From Opitutia bacterium ISCC 52 (GTDB lineage: Bacteria > Verrucomicrobiota > Verrucomicrobiia > Opitutales > UBA2995), in NCBI GenBank assembly GCA_014529675.2, contig CP076040.1, positions 310,001-374,000 on the forward strand: a stretch of DNA of 64,000 nucleotides, in the 5' to 3' direction. Below the pieces are notes generated by a model. That model did not search any database, was not told the DNA's origin, and saw only the letters and a program-made list of their open reading frames with translations. Shown here in pieces: positions 24,004-34,062 of the stretch. Numbering within the stretch: the stretch's first letter is position 1; every line of letters begins with the position of its first letter. The translations under genes and the position numbers were made by a program.

Positions 24004-26997
24004 TTAGTATCGGGTTATGGTTTCGTGCAGATTGAGGATGGCTCGACTCAGGCTGGTCAGGGCAGCGAGTTCAATGGTTGGCAAATCTGGGTCTGGGAAA
24101 TAAAGTCCAATCTGGAGTAGGGCATCTGCCTGGTTCTCCGACTTTTTAAAACGTTCCCGTTCGCGATTAAGAAATGAGGAAAGTGTCGTGAGTTCTTTCT
24201 TCGAGGGTGTTCGAGCCAAGGCTCTGGTATAGGCGGCCTTGATCCGATCCGCATCCGTGCTTTCTTCCGTGAGTAGAATCTCTGCCAGGGCCTTGGCAGC
24301 TTCAACTTGGGTAGGGTCGTTCAACAGGGTGAGCGCTTGGAGCGGCGTGTTGGAAAGGTCCCGCTTTACCACACACTCGTCGCGACTACTGGCGTCAAAC
24401 GTGGTCATCATGGGATGAAGGAAGGTGCGCTGCCAATGGACATACACGCCACGCCGGTACTGATCGTCATCCGTGTCGGCCGTGTACTTACGTCTCGGGA
24501 AGTTCAGGTTTCGGTAGTGCCCGTCGGGTTGGTAAGGCCGTGCCGCAATGCCTCCCATCTTGGTGTCGAGAAGGCCGCTGATCTGCAATGCGTTATCACG
24601 AATCACTTCTGCTGGAAGTCGAACCGGACTCTGGCGTGCCAGCAATCGATTGTAGGGATCGAGCTCGTGGAGTTTCTCTGAAACGTCACTCGATTGGCGG
24701 TAAGTGCGAGAGCTTACAATGGTTTTGACCAAGTGCTTGATATCCCAACCTGAGTCCATGAATTCTGCAGCCAACCAATCCAGGAGTTGAGGGTAGGGTG
24801 GATATTCACCCTGCAACCCGAGGTCTTCCGGTGCACTACTAAGGGGCATTCCAAAATACATCGCCCAGATCCGATTCACAAAGGTGCGAGCTGTCAGCGG
24901 ATTCTTTCGGTCAACGATCCAGTGAGCGAGATCGAGACGGGTTAGGTGTCGATTGTTGTTGGATGCGATTGAGTTGGGTAGGAACCCCGGACTGGCTGGT
25001 AAGACGGTTTCACCGCTGTCGTCCATCCAGTTTCCTCGGGGAAGCACTTTTACTTCCCTTGGTTTGGCACTGACCGTGAGCGGGGTGTAGCGCTTGCCGT
25101 GGAGCTCCTGCTTGAGAGCATCTATTGCTGAACGTTCTTCGGTAAAGCTGTCCGCGTGGTGGACAAAGAATACTTGCTTGAGTTGGTCCGTGTCTTGCTG
25201 AGTCGCATTTCCCTCCAACTGTTTAGCCAGGAGCTTGGAATCCCTGTCGCTGAGTTCAGCGTATTGAGACCCGTTTCTTAGGGTACGCATTTTGAAGTTT
25301 CGGAAACTGGAGGAGTTGCCTTTGAGTGGGCGCAGAGAAATCAATTTGGCTCCTCGTGGCAGGTTGAGCGTGTCCTGGGTCAGTTTGATAGAGTGCCAAG
25401 GCCCTTTGTAAAGTTTGGGGGATACCTGGATGCGCCATGGGGCGGTAGATTTGCTGTCCAGCTCTCGTTCGTAGTTATCGCCCATATGGTAGGCGCGTTT
25501 GTGGAGCCTCCCGTTTACGTCGTACCTCACCTCCAATCCCAGGCTGCCTCTTCCTCCACCCCCTAGCATCCTGGCTTCGAATTCCAGCGCTGCGATTTCT
25601 TTGAGTGGGTATGGGTAGCTGCTGACCTCAATGGATTCCGAGTTGGCCGTTTCTAAATATTTATCCGTGTAATTGAATGGCAGATACGTTCGGATATTGC
25701 GGCGAGCGAGTTCGGATTGTTGGCTCAACCAGCTTTCAAATTCCTGGGATGCTTCTTCGGCCCCTTTCGCGAGTTTAGCTTCTTGTTCCTTAATTTTCTT
25801 CCGGAGTTCATCAGGTGTTTCGTGGAAGACATAATTGGGGACGCTCATCTCCGGGCCAAACCATCCTTCATGAGTGAAGTCTTTTTCCAGATAAGGATCG
25901 ATTGATTCCTGGTAGCTACCGTCTCCGGTGTAGGCACCTTTTTCAAGTATGTCTGCAAAGAAGGCCGCCATGCTGTAGAAGTCTTTGGTAGTAAAGGGGT
26001 CAAACTTGTGATCGTGACACTCGGCACACGCCATGGTGGAACCCAGCCAGGTCGTTGCCGTCGTCCTCACGCGTTCGGCCTGATACTTTTTCACGTACTC
26101 CTTGTCTTGAATGCCACCTTCCCGGCTGAGTTGGTTTATACGATTATAGCTGGTTGCAACCAGTTGCTTGATGGTTGGATTGGGAAGGAGATCACCGGCG
26201 ATTTGCTCAATGGTAAATTGATCGTAGGGTTTGTTGTTATTAAAGGACTCGATCACATAATCCCGATAGGGAGTGGCATCGCGTTCCTGGTCGCCATGGT
26301 ATCCAACCGTATCCGAGTAACGCACCGCATCGAGCCAGTGAATGGCCATCTTTTCGCCGTAACGGTTAGAGGACAGTAGCTGATCGACCATAGTCTCGTA
26401 AGCCTTCGAGCTACGGTCTTTCATGAACGTGTCTACTTCGTCTGGTGTGGGTGGTAAGCCAATAAGATCTAAATAGGTTCGACGAAGCAGGGTTTCTTTG
26501 GTGGCTTCTTTTGAGAACTTCAAGCCGCGGTCTTTGAGTTCTTTCCCTACGATTTCGTCAATGCCGTTGTAGTCTGGTTTCTCCACCGGATTGTAGGACC
26601 AATGACTGTCGTACTCGGCGCCTTCTGCAATCCATCGTTTAAGGAGCAGTTTTTCCTTTTCGCTTAGCACCTTGTTGGAGCCGGGTTCCGGCATCACCTC
26701 GTCTGGATCATCGCTGAAGATTCGCAGCAGCAGCTCTCCATCTTCCGTATCACCTGGAACAAACGCGAAGCTCTCAATCGCGTCCTCGCGTATGTCGAGC
26801 CTTAGGTCGCCTTCCCGCTTTGCCTCGTCCGGTCCGTGACAGAAAAAGCAATTATTGGACAGGATGGGGCGGATGTGCCGGTTGAAGTCGACCTCCTGAA
26901 TGGCATCGACTTCGGCTTGGGCCGCTTCGTTTCCACTTGTGGAAGCAGTTGAGACGCAGATTAGAGAAAGTATAACTGACAGGGTAGATCTAAACAT
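24004..26997 (-). CDS. PSD1 family protein (planctomycete cytochrome c, DUF1549, DUF1553)
   Basis: A 997-residue exported protein (signal peptide about 1-22). The heme-binding CFFCH at 50-54 belongs to the planctomycete cytochrome c domain. It is followed by DUF1549 (AIHWLDAVRYSDTVGYHGD, ACAECHDHKFDPF with a second Cys pair), a carbohydrate-binding-like beta insert, and DUF1553 (AHWIVDRKNPLTARTFVNRIW, LLDWLAAEFMDSGWDIKH). It is cotranscribed with the DUF1501 gene. The pair is frequent in polysaccharide catabolic loci of this phylum, and a redox role on sugars has been proposed. Full length, no damage seen. Confidence 0.9.
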   Translation of the reverse strand: MFRSTLSVILSLICVSTASTSGNEAAQAEVDAIQEVDFNRHIRPILSNNCFFCHGPDEAKREGDLRLDIREDAIESFAFVPGDTEDGELLLRIFSDDPDEVMPEPGSNKVLSEKEKLLLKRWIAEGAEYDSHWSYNPVEKPDYNGIDEIVGKELKDRGLKFSKEATKETLLRRTYLDLIGLPPTPDEVDTFMKDRSSKAYETMVDQLLSSNRYGEKMAIHWLDAVRYSDTVGYHGDQERDATPYRDYVIESFNNNKPYDQFTIEQIAGDLLPNPTIKQLVATSYNRINQLSREGGIQDKEYVKKYQAERVRTTATTWLGSTMACAECHDHKFDPFTTKDFYSMAAFFADILEKGAYTGDGSYQESIDPYLEKDFTHEGWFGPEMSVPNYVFHETPDELRKKIKEQEAKLAKGAEEASQEFESWLSQQSELARRNIRTYLPFNYTDKYLETANSESIEVSSYPYPLKEIAALEFEARMLGGGGRGSLGLEVRYDVNGRLHKRAYHMGDNYERELDSKSTAPWRIQVSPKLYKGPWHSIKLTQDTLNLPRGAKLISLRPLKGNSSSFRNFKMRTLRNGSQYAELSDRDSKLLAKQLEGNATQQDTDQLKQVFFVHHADSFTEERSAIDALKQELHGKRYTPLTVSAKPREVKVLPRGNWMDDSGETVLPASPGFLPNSIASNNNRHLTRLDLAHWIVDRKNPLTARTFVNRIWAMYFGMPLSSAPEDLGLQGEYPPYPQLLDWLAAEFMDSGWDIKHLVKTIVSSRTYRQSSDVSEKLHELDPYNRLLARQSPVRLPAEVIRDNALQISGLLDTKMGGIAARPYQPDGHYRNLNFPRRKYTADTDDDQYRRGVYVHWQRTFLHPMMTTFDASSRDECVVKRDLSNTPLQALTLLNDPTQVEAAKALAEILLTEESTDADRIKAAYTRALARTPSKKELTTLSSFLNRERERFKKSENQADALLQIGLYFPDPDLPTIELAALTSLSRAILNLHETITRY

Positions 26998-27084
26998 AAG
27001 TAATGGCGCCCAATAGCGGCTTATTCGACTGCTAGTTTTTACTTCTGCGATCTATTCAGTCAATGATATCAGGAAATCGCTTTG

Positions 27085-28506
27085 TTAAGGGCTTGCTGTA
27101 GGGGGTCTTGTGTCGTGTTCGCCTTTACGGCTCAATGCATCGAACTCCGTTTGTTTACCTTGATCCTTTTGCTGTTTCATCCAAGCCACGAGTTGAGCTT
27201 TTAGGTCTTCCTGGATCGATCGAACCTGTGCTTTTCCAGCCAGGTTCTCCAGCTCATAGGGATCTTCCTCAAGATCGTAGAGCTCGAATTCCGGGCGCCG
27301 TTGATAAAAATTGTATCGCTCCATTGCAAAATCATCGCCTTGCTCACCCTTGGTTTTCCAGCTCTGGTAAGCATCCATCCTGGTGATCACCGTATTACTA
27401 AAGGCCTGGTCCCAGTTTAGATTCCACACCAAGCGGTAGCGTTCACTTCTCACCGTTCGTATGCCGTATCCATCGGGTTCGGGACCCGAGTAGATACCCT
27501 TGGATGTTTGCACGCCAAACGAGTAGGCGTGGTGTGTGTCCGACTGCCCCTTTAAGACTCCCAGGAAACTTCTTCCATCGAAATTAAAGTCTGTAGGGTC
27601 TCCTCCAGCTGCCTCGATGAAGGTAGGCAGGACGTCGATGTATTGAATCATGGCCTTTGTCTCGCGCCTGGGTTCGATAACACCTGGCCAGCGAACCACT
27701 GCAGCCGATCTCAGCCCGGTGTCGTAACAGGTCCATTTGCAATGGGGAAAATTGGAACCTTGTTCACTCAGAAAGAGGACCAAGGTCTCCTCGGTCTTCC
27801 CATGTGTATCCAGATAGTCGAGACATTGTTTGACCTGGTTATCCATGTAGTTGATCTCTGCATAGTAGCGCGTGAGGTTTTCACGGGTCACCGGCGTGTC
27901 GATAAGGTAGGGTGGCAAGGTCAGTTTATCAGCCTCATAGACACTGGGATCGCCCCGGTTCCAAGGTGTGTGAGCTTGATTGGATGCTACGACCATGCAC
28001 CAGGGTTGGTCTCCGGTGTTCTCGATAAATTTATCCAAAAGTGTCATGTCCAGGTCAATTCCACCACCACGGTCCCCGTGTTGGCCGCCGAGGAATTCGA
28101 AGGGAAAATTTTCGATCGGAGCTTCATGGCGTTTTCCCATAAGTCCTACGCGATAGCCTAAGGGTCGCAAATAATGGGCCATGCTCTGGATGTGATCGTA
28201 AACACGGCTGTGGTTGGGGTGGGCTCCATTGCGGACGGGATGAATGCCAGTATAAAGGCTCATCCGGGTCGGGGCGCACATCGGGGCTGAATTGAAACAG
28301 TATTCAAATCGTAAGCCCTCTTTGGCTAATTGATCGATCGTTGGGGTTCGTACCTCCTCATTTCCATAACAACCTATATCGTGGTAGGTCAGATCGTCTG
28401 ACAGAAAGAGTAGTAAGTTGGGTTGAGTTGGCTGAGCAAGACCTTGGGCCAAAAGACCTAGTTTAAAAAGAAGAGCAAGCAAGCCAAAGCGGAGAAAGGT
28501 AATCAT
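27085..28506 (-). CDS. sulfatase (type I, FGly)
   Basis: A 473-residue exported protein (signal peptide 1-24). The FGly maturation motif is C77-A-P-T-R81 in NSAPMCAPTRMSLYTG. Metal-binding SDD is at 36-38 and the GKRHEAP segment supplies further active-site residues. This is a class I formylglycine sulfatase (Alkaline_phosphatase superfamily), hydrolysing sulfate esters, here probably of algal polysaccharide. The specificity (S1 subfamily) cannot be told by eye. It lies between the PSD1 gene and an SSS transporter on the same strand. Confidence 0.88.
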   Translation of the reverse strand: MITFLRFGLLALLFKLGLLAQGLAQPTQPNLLLFLSDDLTYHDIGCYGNEEVRTPTIDQLAKEGLRFEYCFNSAPMCAPTRMSLYTGIHPVRNGAHPNHSRVYDHIQSMAHYLRPLGYRVGLMGKRHEAPIENFPFEFLGGQHGDRGGGIDLDMTLLDKFIENTGDQPWCMVVASNQAHTPWNRGDPSVYEADKLTLPPYLIDTPVTRENLTRYYAEINYMDNQVKQCLDYLDTHGKTEETLVLFLSEQGSNFPHCKWTCYDTGLRSAAVVRWPGVIEPRRETKAMIQYIDVLPTFIEAAGGDPTDFNFDGRSFLGVLKGQSDTHHAYSFGVQTSKGIYSGPEPDGYGIRTVRSERYRLVWNLNWDQAFSNTVITRMDAYQSWKTKGEQGDDFAMERYNFYQRRPEFELYDLEEDPYELENLAGKAQVRSIQEDLKAQLVAWMKQQKDQGKQTEFDALSRKGEHDTRPPTASP

Positions 28507-28702
28507 AAACTCAAAAGTTTCTTCAAGACCTAAAAACGGATTCCTCTGGCAGCAACCAGATTCCGGGACGCACGATGATTTAGGCTTCTATATTCAAAGC
28601 GTAAAGTAACACAATTTTCGAAGATTGATCGACCAGCTACAGTCATGGTTATGTAAGTTGTATCTATGGTAAGAATACAGTGTATAAGTGGGGAGGATCT
28701 GT

Positions 28703-30304
28703 TTAGAACAGCAAATACACGCCCACGAATCCACAAATATAAACGCCCAGCCAGAACTTAAAGGTTCCAAAGATACCAACGCGTTTGATGGTGGCTGCCC
28801 GTTCCTGTTTCTCTTCTTCCGATGGCTGCAAAAAGGCCAGATCTTCCTTTGTTGGGGCCGGGCGTAAGCGGCTACTTACTAACAGGACGACTACATACGC
28901 TCCTACGAGGAAGAAATTGATGTGGTACAAATTGCTGTTTAGAATAATTTCCGGACAGTAAGCCTGGAGTGCTGGCACCGTCCTCAGTGAAAGGATCGTA
29001 ACTCCGAACACATACCCGACGGTTAGAGTAATCATGGCACCGAATCCGTTGGCACGTTTGCTAAAGCGGCCAACCACGTAACACACGCCGATGGCAGGCA
29101 GGAGGAAGCTGGAAACCCGATGCATTAACAGATACACGATTTCGCCCGCATCCTTGACCATGGGAGCTGTGAAGATGGCCCAAGCGAGAATAAAGATGGC
29201 AAAGATACGGCCCACTTTGAGCGCCTTTTTTTCGCTTATCTTTTTATCGAACAGAGGATAGATATCGATCGCGAATATCGAACTCAGAGACATGATGCTG
29301 GAATCCAGGGTCGACATTAACGCGGCTAGGAAACCTGCCAATACGATTCCGGATATTCCAATGGGCAGCACTTTCTGGATGAGAGCCGGGTAAGCTTGAT
29401 CGGGGTTGATGCCGGGAACCAATTTGAACGCGAGTATGCCTGGGAAAACCAGGACGAAAATGGCTATGATTTTTAGAAAACCTCCGAGCAACATCCCTAG
29501 TTGGGCGTTGCGAGTGTCTTTGGCTCCCAGCGTTCGCTGTAGAAGCTCTTGATTACTGATGGCCCAGAAAAAGCTGATCATAAGAAGGCCACTGAACACA
29601 GCCGTCCAGGGCATCTGGGGATGGTCGGAAGGCAGCAATAGCTCAAAGTTTTCTTCTGGCACCGTGGCGAAGAGTTCGCCGAGTCCACCCACTGAGAGGG
29701 TGCCTAGAACCAGAACCAACACACCGCCCACGAGCAGGACGATTGATTGGATAAGATCCGTATATACAACGGAGGTGAGTCCTCCGATGATGGCGTAAAC
29801 ACCTACCGCTATTCCCAGAATTAATGAGCATGTGAAAAGCATGTCTTCTCCAAGGCCAAACAGCTGGAGAATCACCAGACTTCCCGTGTAGAGAATGATC
29901 GAGGTCATAAACAGACCGAAGCTGATCATCGTAATACAATAGACCAGCTTGGCTGGTTTGCTATACCGCTGCTCGAGAAAACCGGGGATGGTAAATATCT
30001 TGGTGCGAAGGTAGACCGGAATAAAAAACAGGGCCGATGTTGCCAGGCAGATGCCTCCGATGAGTTGAGGGTTCGCTGCGGCAATTCCAATCTGGTAGGC
30101 TAGACCCGATTGCCCCACGAACTGAACGCTGGAGATGTTGGTCGCGAACAATGAGGTTCCGATCAGCAACCAGGTAAAATGTCGACCTCCTAGAAAGTAG
30201 CCTTCGCGGTCCGCCTTTTCTCGGCGACCAATCCAGATGCCGAAAACCAACACGCCTACGAGGTAAACTATGACGATGGTGATATCAATGGTTTCTAGAG
30301 TCAT
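28703..30304 (-). CDS. SSS-family sodium:solute symporter
   Basis: A 533-residue membrane protein with about 13-14 hydrophobic helices. It shows the SSS (SLC5, TC 2.A.21) features GRREKADREGYFLGGRHFTW near the first loop and the LAGFLAALMSTLDSSIMSLSS sodium-site helix. Such carriers import sugars or sugar acids with Na+. Its place among sulfatases and fucose genes suggests uptake of a released monosaccharide such as L-fucose; this is inference. It is separated by 196 bp from the sulfatase gene downstream. Confidence 0.88.
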   Translation of the reverse strand: MTLETIDITIVIVYLVGVLVFGIWIGRREKADREGYFLGGRHFTWLLIGTSLFATNISSVQFVGQSGLAYQIGIAAANPQLIGGICLATSALFFIPVYLRTKIFTIPGFLEQRYSKPAKLVYCITMISFGLFMTSIILYTGSLVILQLFGLGEDMLFTCSLILGIAVGVYAIIGGLTSVVYTDLIQSIVLLVGGVLVLVLGTLSVGGLGELFATVPEENFELLLPSDHPQMPWTAVFSGLLMISFFWAISNQELLQRTLGAKDTRNAQLGMLLGGFLKIIAIFVLVFPGILAFKLVPGINPDQAYPALIQKVLPIGISGIVLAGFLAALMSTLDSSIMSLSSIFAIDIYPLFDKKISEKKALKVGRIFAIFILAWAIFTAPMVKDAGEIVYLLMHRVSSFLLPAIGVCYVVGRFSKRANGFGAMITLTVGYVFGVTILSLRTVPALQAYCPEIILNSNLYHINFFLVGAYVVVLLVSSRLRPAPTKEDLAFLQPSEEEKQERAATIKRVGIFGTFKFWLGVYICGFVGVYLLF

Positions 30305-30372
30305 GGGGTAGGAATTAAGGCTGAAGGAAGAAGATTGAAGGATGAAAAATTCGTCGAAGAAAGGACAAAAAT

Positions 30373-30561
30373 TGTAGGAGCGGTTTGTTATTCAGCGTTT
30401 TACTTGTAGATGTGTCGACTAAAGTTTCGGTAATCCCGCGATTGCGTAGAGGTTGTGATAGGATCGCTGTGTTAAGTCCCTCCGACAATGTTTTATTTTT
30501 TCCGCGGCCAGCTTTCAATATGCCAACGACGTATGAATCGCGGCGTAAAGCCGCTCCTACA
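30373..30561. repeat. REP-like inverted pair
   Basis: TGTAGGAGCGGTTT at 30373-30386 recurs in inverted form (AAAGCCGCTCCTACA) at 30547-30561. The right unit also folds on itself as GCGGC-GTAAA-GCCGC (30540-30554). Paired inverted REP units of this size are REPIN-like. The GTAGGAGCGGCTTTACGCCGC pattern is a common interspersed palindrome in several phyla. It lies between the SSS transporter and a sulfatase gene. Confidence 0.55.
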
Positions 30562-30565
30562 GCTC

Positions 30566-32071
30566 TTATGATTCGAGTGGCCAGCTTTCGTAATCACTAT
30601 CGTTTACCCAGAACGTTGGCATTTGTTCGCCAGCCATATAACGTTCGTAGAAGCCGTTCATATCAGGATTTGCGCATGGGTAATTATCGAAGACATCGCC
30701 TTGGCCAAACATCCGCGGGTCACCTTGTTCCGCCAGCTCAGCGAATAGCTGGTCGCGCAAAGACTCTTTGCGAGCTCTGTGTTCCCCGTCGTGTGCCAGA
30801 TTGGTGATGCAGGCAGGGTCCTGATTGATGTCATACAGCTGCTCAAAAGGACGTTTGCCGAAAGCCCAGTCCCAGAAGTGTCGCGTATCCGGATTTTCCC
30901 GACATTTGAGGATCTCGGTTTTGGTGGGGCTGCCGTCGCAGTTTAGATAACCCGTTTCTGGATTTCCGGCTGGCCAGCGAGTCGGCTCAAAATTGCGTAA
31001 GTAGAGGTAGCCATTCTTAATGATTCCGCGAATGGGGTAGCCTTGATCGTGAGGTCGCCCGATGTCGTGGCGCTCTTTGCCCATGAGATGATGGTCGCGG
31101 TCAGGGTTGATGTGACCTTGCTGATCGGTGTTGAAAAACTCGGTCAAGCTGCGTCCCGTGATTGGCTTCATGCCGTTCGCTTCGGCATCCAGCTCAGTGA
31201 CCTCAAGAAAGGTTGGGGCAAAATCAATGAAGTTTACAAAGTCGTCGATCGATCTGCCCGTTGATTGGATCCCCTTCAGCCACATGACCGCCAAAGGCAG
31301 GTGGTTCGAGTAATAATATTCCTGCCCCTTGATGGTGGGGAAAGGCATGCCATTGTCTGAGGTGACAACTATCAGAGTATTTTCTAACTCTCCCCGCTTT
31401 TCCAGTTCATCGAGCATTTGCCCGAGGTGCTTATCGAAATACTCGATCTCGTATCCATAATCCAGCAAGTCCTTGCGGACGACTTCATTGTCAGGCCAGA
31501 TCTCGTACACTTCGTCGATGTCCTCCAATTTTTTAGTCCCGCGCTTGAACCCTGATTCGTATTCGTATGGGCGATGAGGTTCCTGCGCACCATACCAGAA
31601 GCAGAAAGGCTGGTCTCCATCCCTGTCATCGAGAAACGCTTTGAAATTGGCTGAGTAGTCGTTAGAGGAGGTAAAATCTGTGGGTGACTTGCATGTGTGC
31701 TCATCATACGGCGTGCCGCAAAGTTGCCTCGGCTTTCCGTCCACCATTCCTGCATCACCGGGTGCCCAGCCTTTATTGGTCACACCGACGTGGTAACCAT
31801 TTTCTCCCAACGTCTCTGCAAAGGTCTTAAACTTGGCAGGGAAGTAGGGCATGTGGTTGCAGGCTTCTTCCAGTTGCCAGCTGTTGCGTCCGGTCAGGAT
31901 ACAAGCGCGCGACGGAGCGCATTTAGCGTTCGGCGTGTAGGTATTCTGAAACAGGATACCGTTTTTCGCTACTCGATCAAAGCTAGGTGTGTCTACCCAG
32001 GGACAGCCATAAGCGCCAAAGTGCATGCCGGCATCATCAGCAATACAGAATAAAATATTGGGTTGAGTCAT
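30566..32071 (-). CDS. sulfatase without signal peptide
   Basis: A 501-residue sulfatase with FGly motif C51-A-P-S-R55, metal-binding ADD (11-13) and SDNGMPFP. Unlike the other four sulfatases here it starts directly with the catalytic fold ([15 protein letters not shown]) and has no signal peptide; no upstream start would add one. It is either cytoplasmic, acting on imported sulfated sugar, or its start is annotated differently. It resembles heparan N-sulfatase/choline-sulfatase-like members with a long C-terminal subdomain. Confidence 0.85.
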   Translation of the reverse strand: MTQPNILFCIADDAGMHFGAYGCPWVDTPSFDRVAKNGILFQNTYTPNAKCAPSRACILTGRNSWQLEEACNHMPYFPAKFKTFAETLGENGYHVGVTNKGWAPGDAGMVDGKPRQLCGTPYDEHTCKSPTDFTSSNDYSANFKAFLDDRDGDQPFCFWYGAQEPHRPYEYESGFKRGTKKLEDIDEVYEIWPDNEVVRKDLLDYGYEIEYFDKHLGQMLDELEKRGELENTLIVVTSDNGMPFPTIKGQEYYYSNHLPLAVMWLKGIQSTGRSIDDFVNFIDFAPTFLEVTELDAEANGMKPITGRSLTEFFNTDQQGHINPDRDHHLMGKERHDIGRPHDQGYPIRGIIKNGYLYLRNFEPTRWPAGNPETGYLNCDGSPTKTEILKCRENPDTRHFWDWAFGKRPFEQLYDINQDPACITNLAHDGEHRARKESLRDQLFAELAEQGDPRMFGQGDVFDNYPCANPDMNGFYERYMAGEQMPTFWVNDSDYESWPLES

Positions 32072-32138
32072 AGAGCTTGTAGTAAACTTCTAAGTGACCA
32101 GATAAATGGCCCTTGGCCAACCCTTTTGTGGCAGCAAG

Positions 32139-32825
32139 CTAACTCAACCAGTTATTTACAATCTTGGGCACATGCTCAGACGCTTTGCCCTGGTAAAAGT
32201 GGAATCCACCAGGGAGGTGGTCGACTTCTAAGGCGACTAGCAACTTTTCTGCGGTCGCTTGGCAATAATCGACGAGGCCTGCGGCGGGGTAAACGGACAA
32301 TGAAGTTCCTATCACTAGAACCTTGTTTGCCTGGGCAACCAAACTGGCGGCTTCTTCCATATGATTGACCGACTCGCCAAACCAAACGATGTGTGGCCTC
32401 AACTGGCTACCGAGCTCGCAGGTATCGCCTAGTTGAATATCTGCATAGCCGATATCGGTTATCGCAGTTGGATCAGCTGAACTACGAGCCTTGGTGATTT
32501 CACCATGCACGTGCACAATATTCGCGGATCCGGCTTTTTCGTGCAGGTTATCCACGTTTTGCGTAATGATGGTTACGTCGTAACTCTCTTCCAGTTTCGC
32601 CAGGGCCAAATGTGCCGCATTGGGTTGAACTTCTTCCACTTTCCGGCGGCGTTGATTGTAGAATTCCAATACCAGCTCAGGGTTTTCAGCCCAGCCCTCT
32701 GGCGTGGCTACCTCGTAAACAGAAAAACTTTTCCACAAGCCACCGCTATCCCTGAATGTGGACAATCCACTTTCAGCGCTGATACCTGCCCCGGTCAGGA
32801 CGACAATTTTAGCTTTTTCATCCAT
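32139..32825 (-). CDS. Sir2-type NAD-dependent protein deacylase
   Basis: A 228-residue sirtuin. It shows the NAD site VVLTGAGISAESGLSTFRD (8-26), TQNVDNLHE (88-96) and catalytic H107 in HVHGE. Y56-x-x-R59 matches the class III pattern linked to desuccinylase/demalonylase activity. The zinc-binding Cys pairs expected after the catalytic His are missing; only one Cys remains (DTCELGSQLRPHIVWFGE). Zinc-less sirtuins of this form are known, so it may still be active. It regulates metabolic enzymes in other bacteria. The neighbour spacing (67 bp to sulfatase, 15 bp to the PQQ pseudogene) allows cotranscription. Confidence 0.88.
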   Translation of the reverse strand: MDEKAKIVVLTGAGISAESGLSTFRDSGGLWKSFSVYEVATPEGWAENPELVLEFYNQRRRKVEEVQPNAAHLALAKLEESYDVTIITQNVDNLHEKAGSANIVHVHGEITKARSSADPTAITDIGYADIQLGDTCELGSQLRPHIVWFGESVNHMEEAASLVAQANKVLVIGTSLSVYPAAGLVDYCQATAEKLLVALEVDHLPGGFHFYQGKASEHVPKIVNNWLS

Positions 32826-32840
32826 GTGTGCGTCCGCGCT

Positions 32841-34061
32841 TTAGTTCTGCACAAGGCACACGATCTGACCAGCATCGTTTCGCAGGAGAATACGCCCGTG
32901 TGCGTAAGTAGGTTTGGTCCAGCAGGTGGGTTCCAGAACCTTTTTTCTTGAGATTTCCTGATAAGCGTCAGGATCCGCTTGGGCCGTTATCAGCTCTCCA
33001 TCTTCGGTCAGGACGAGCAGAGTGTCATCGATGGCAATCAGGCTCCCAAAACCGAAATCCGCAACAGACCAGTAGGCATCCCCGGTCTGCAGGTTACGTG
33101 CGTAGAGCCGAGTTCGATTGTTTTCCGGAAGGCCGTTTAAGCCATATAGGACATCATCCACAATGACCGCGGCACTCTGCGAGTTTTGCAATTTTCGATC
33201 ATTCCAAACGGTTTCAACCGCTACGCCGTCAAAACTCAAGATCTCCGAAAATGCGTTGGTGTGAATGAAGATACGCGTACCTTCCGCAAAAACCAGAGGG
33301 GTGTTCGAGATGACATTGTTTTTGGTCACCATTCGCTTGTGAAAGAGCTCCTCTCCGGAAGAGCTTAGGATGGCAAATCCGTTGCCATCCATGGCCGCGA
33401 TAAACGATAGGTCGTCCAGTTTAAATGGAACTGGCGTCCCTTAGCTGGCGCGCCTTTCCACTTCTTTCATCCAGATCAGTTTGCCGTTGAATTTATTGAG
33501 TCCGGCTACCGGTCCCGCGCTGACAATCAGTTGTTCTTCCGTCACGATTGGAGATGCGCCAAAACCCCAGCTAGGGCGGTCGACTTCCAATAGGTCAGTG
33601 AGTTGGTATTCCCGTATGAGTTGACCCGTTTCCGGACGGAGACAAAGCAACTGACCATCTTTACTGATGGCATAGAGACGGTCATTATCTATGACGATCG
33701 ATGCATTGGGTCCACCTCCATGAGCTCGCGGAATCAAGTCGGCCTCAAAGCTGTGCGTCCAGAGGGCCTCCCCGGTCTGAATATCCAAGCACACGATCGT
33801 TTCCTGCGAAGTCTGGTCGTGCCCATTTGTATAGAGGCGCTTTCCTGAAGTCGTGATGCTTGAGTAACCACGGCCAACTTGCTTGGTCCAGGCTACGTTC
33901 CATTGAGAAAGATCAGATTCGAACCCATCCTGAGTCCGTGTCGTATTGTCTTCATGAGGGCCTAACCAGGTGCTCCACTCGGATGCCTGTACAGCGGAGA
34001 CGAGGCCGAAAATGATTGCGGAGGTAGCTAACCAGCAGTGCTTGAGTCCTGGGTTGAGCAT
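32841..34061 (-). pseudogene. PQQ-like beta-propeller protein, interrupted by one stop codon
   Basis: Two halves in one reading frame: 34061-33441 (signal peptide, then SEWSTWLGPHEDNTTR..., ending VERRAS) and the rest down to 32841. They are separated only by a TAA at 33443-33441. Aligned with the intact neighbour at 34063-35280, the stop takes the place of the Tyr in AYKPGYGSPVVF; the sequence after it reads GTPVPF. No other lesion is seen, so the inactivation is recent, or the stop is a sequence error or is read through. It would encode an exported about 406-residue PQQ-binding-like propeller, a tandem duplicate of the upstream gene. Confidence 0.82.
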
Positions 34062-34062
34062 C

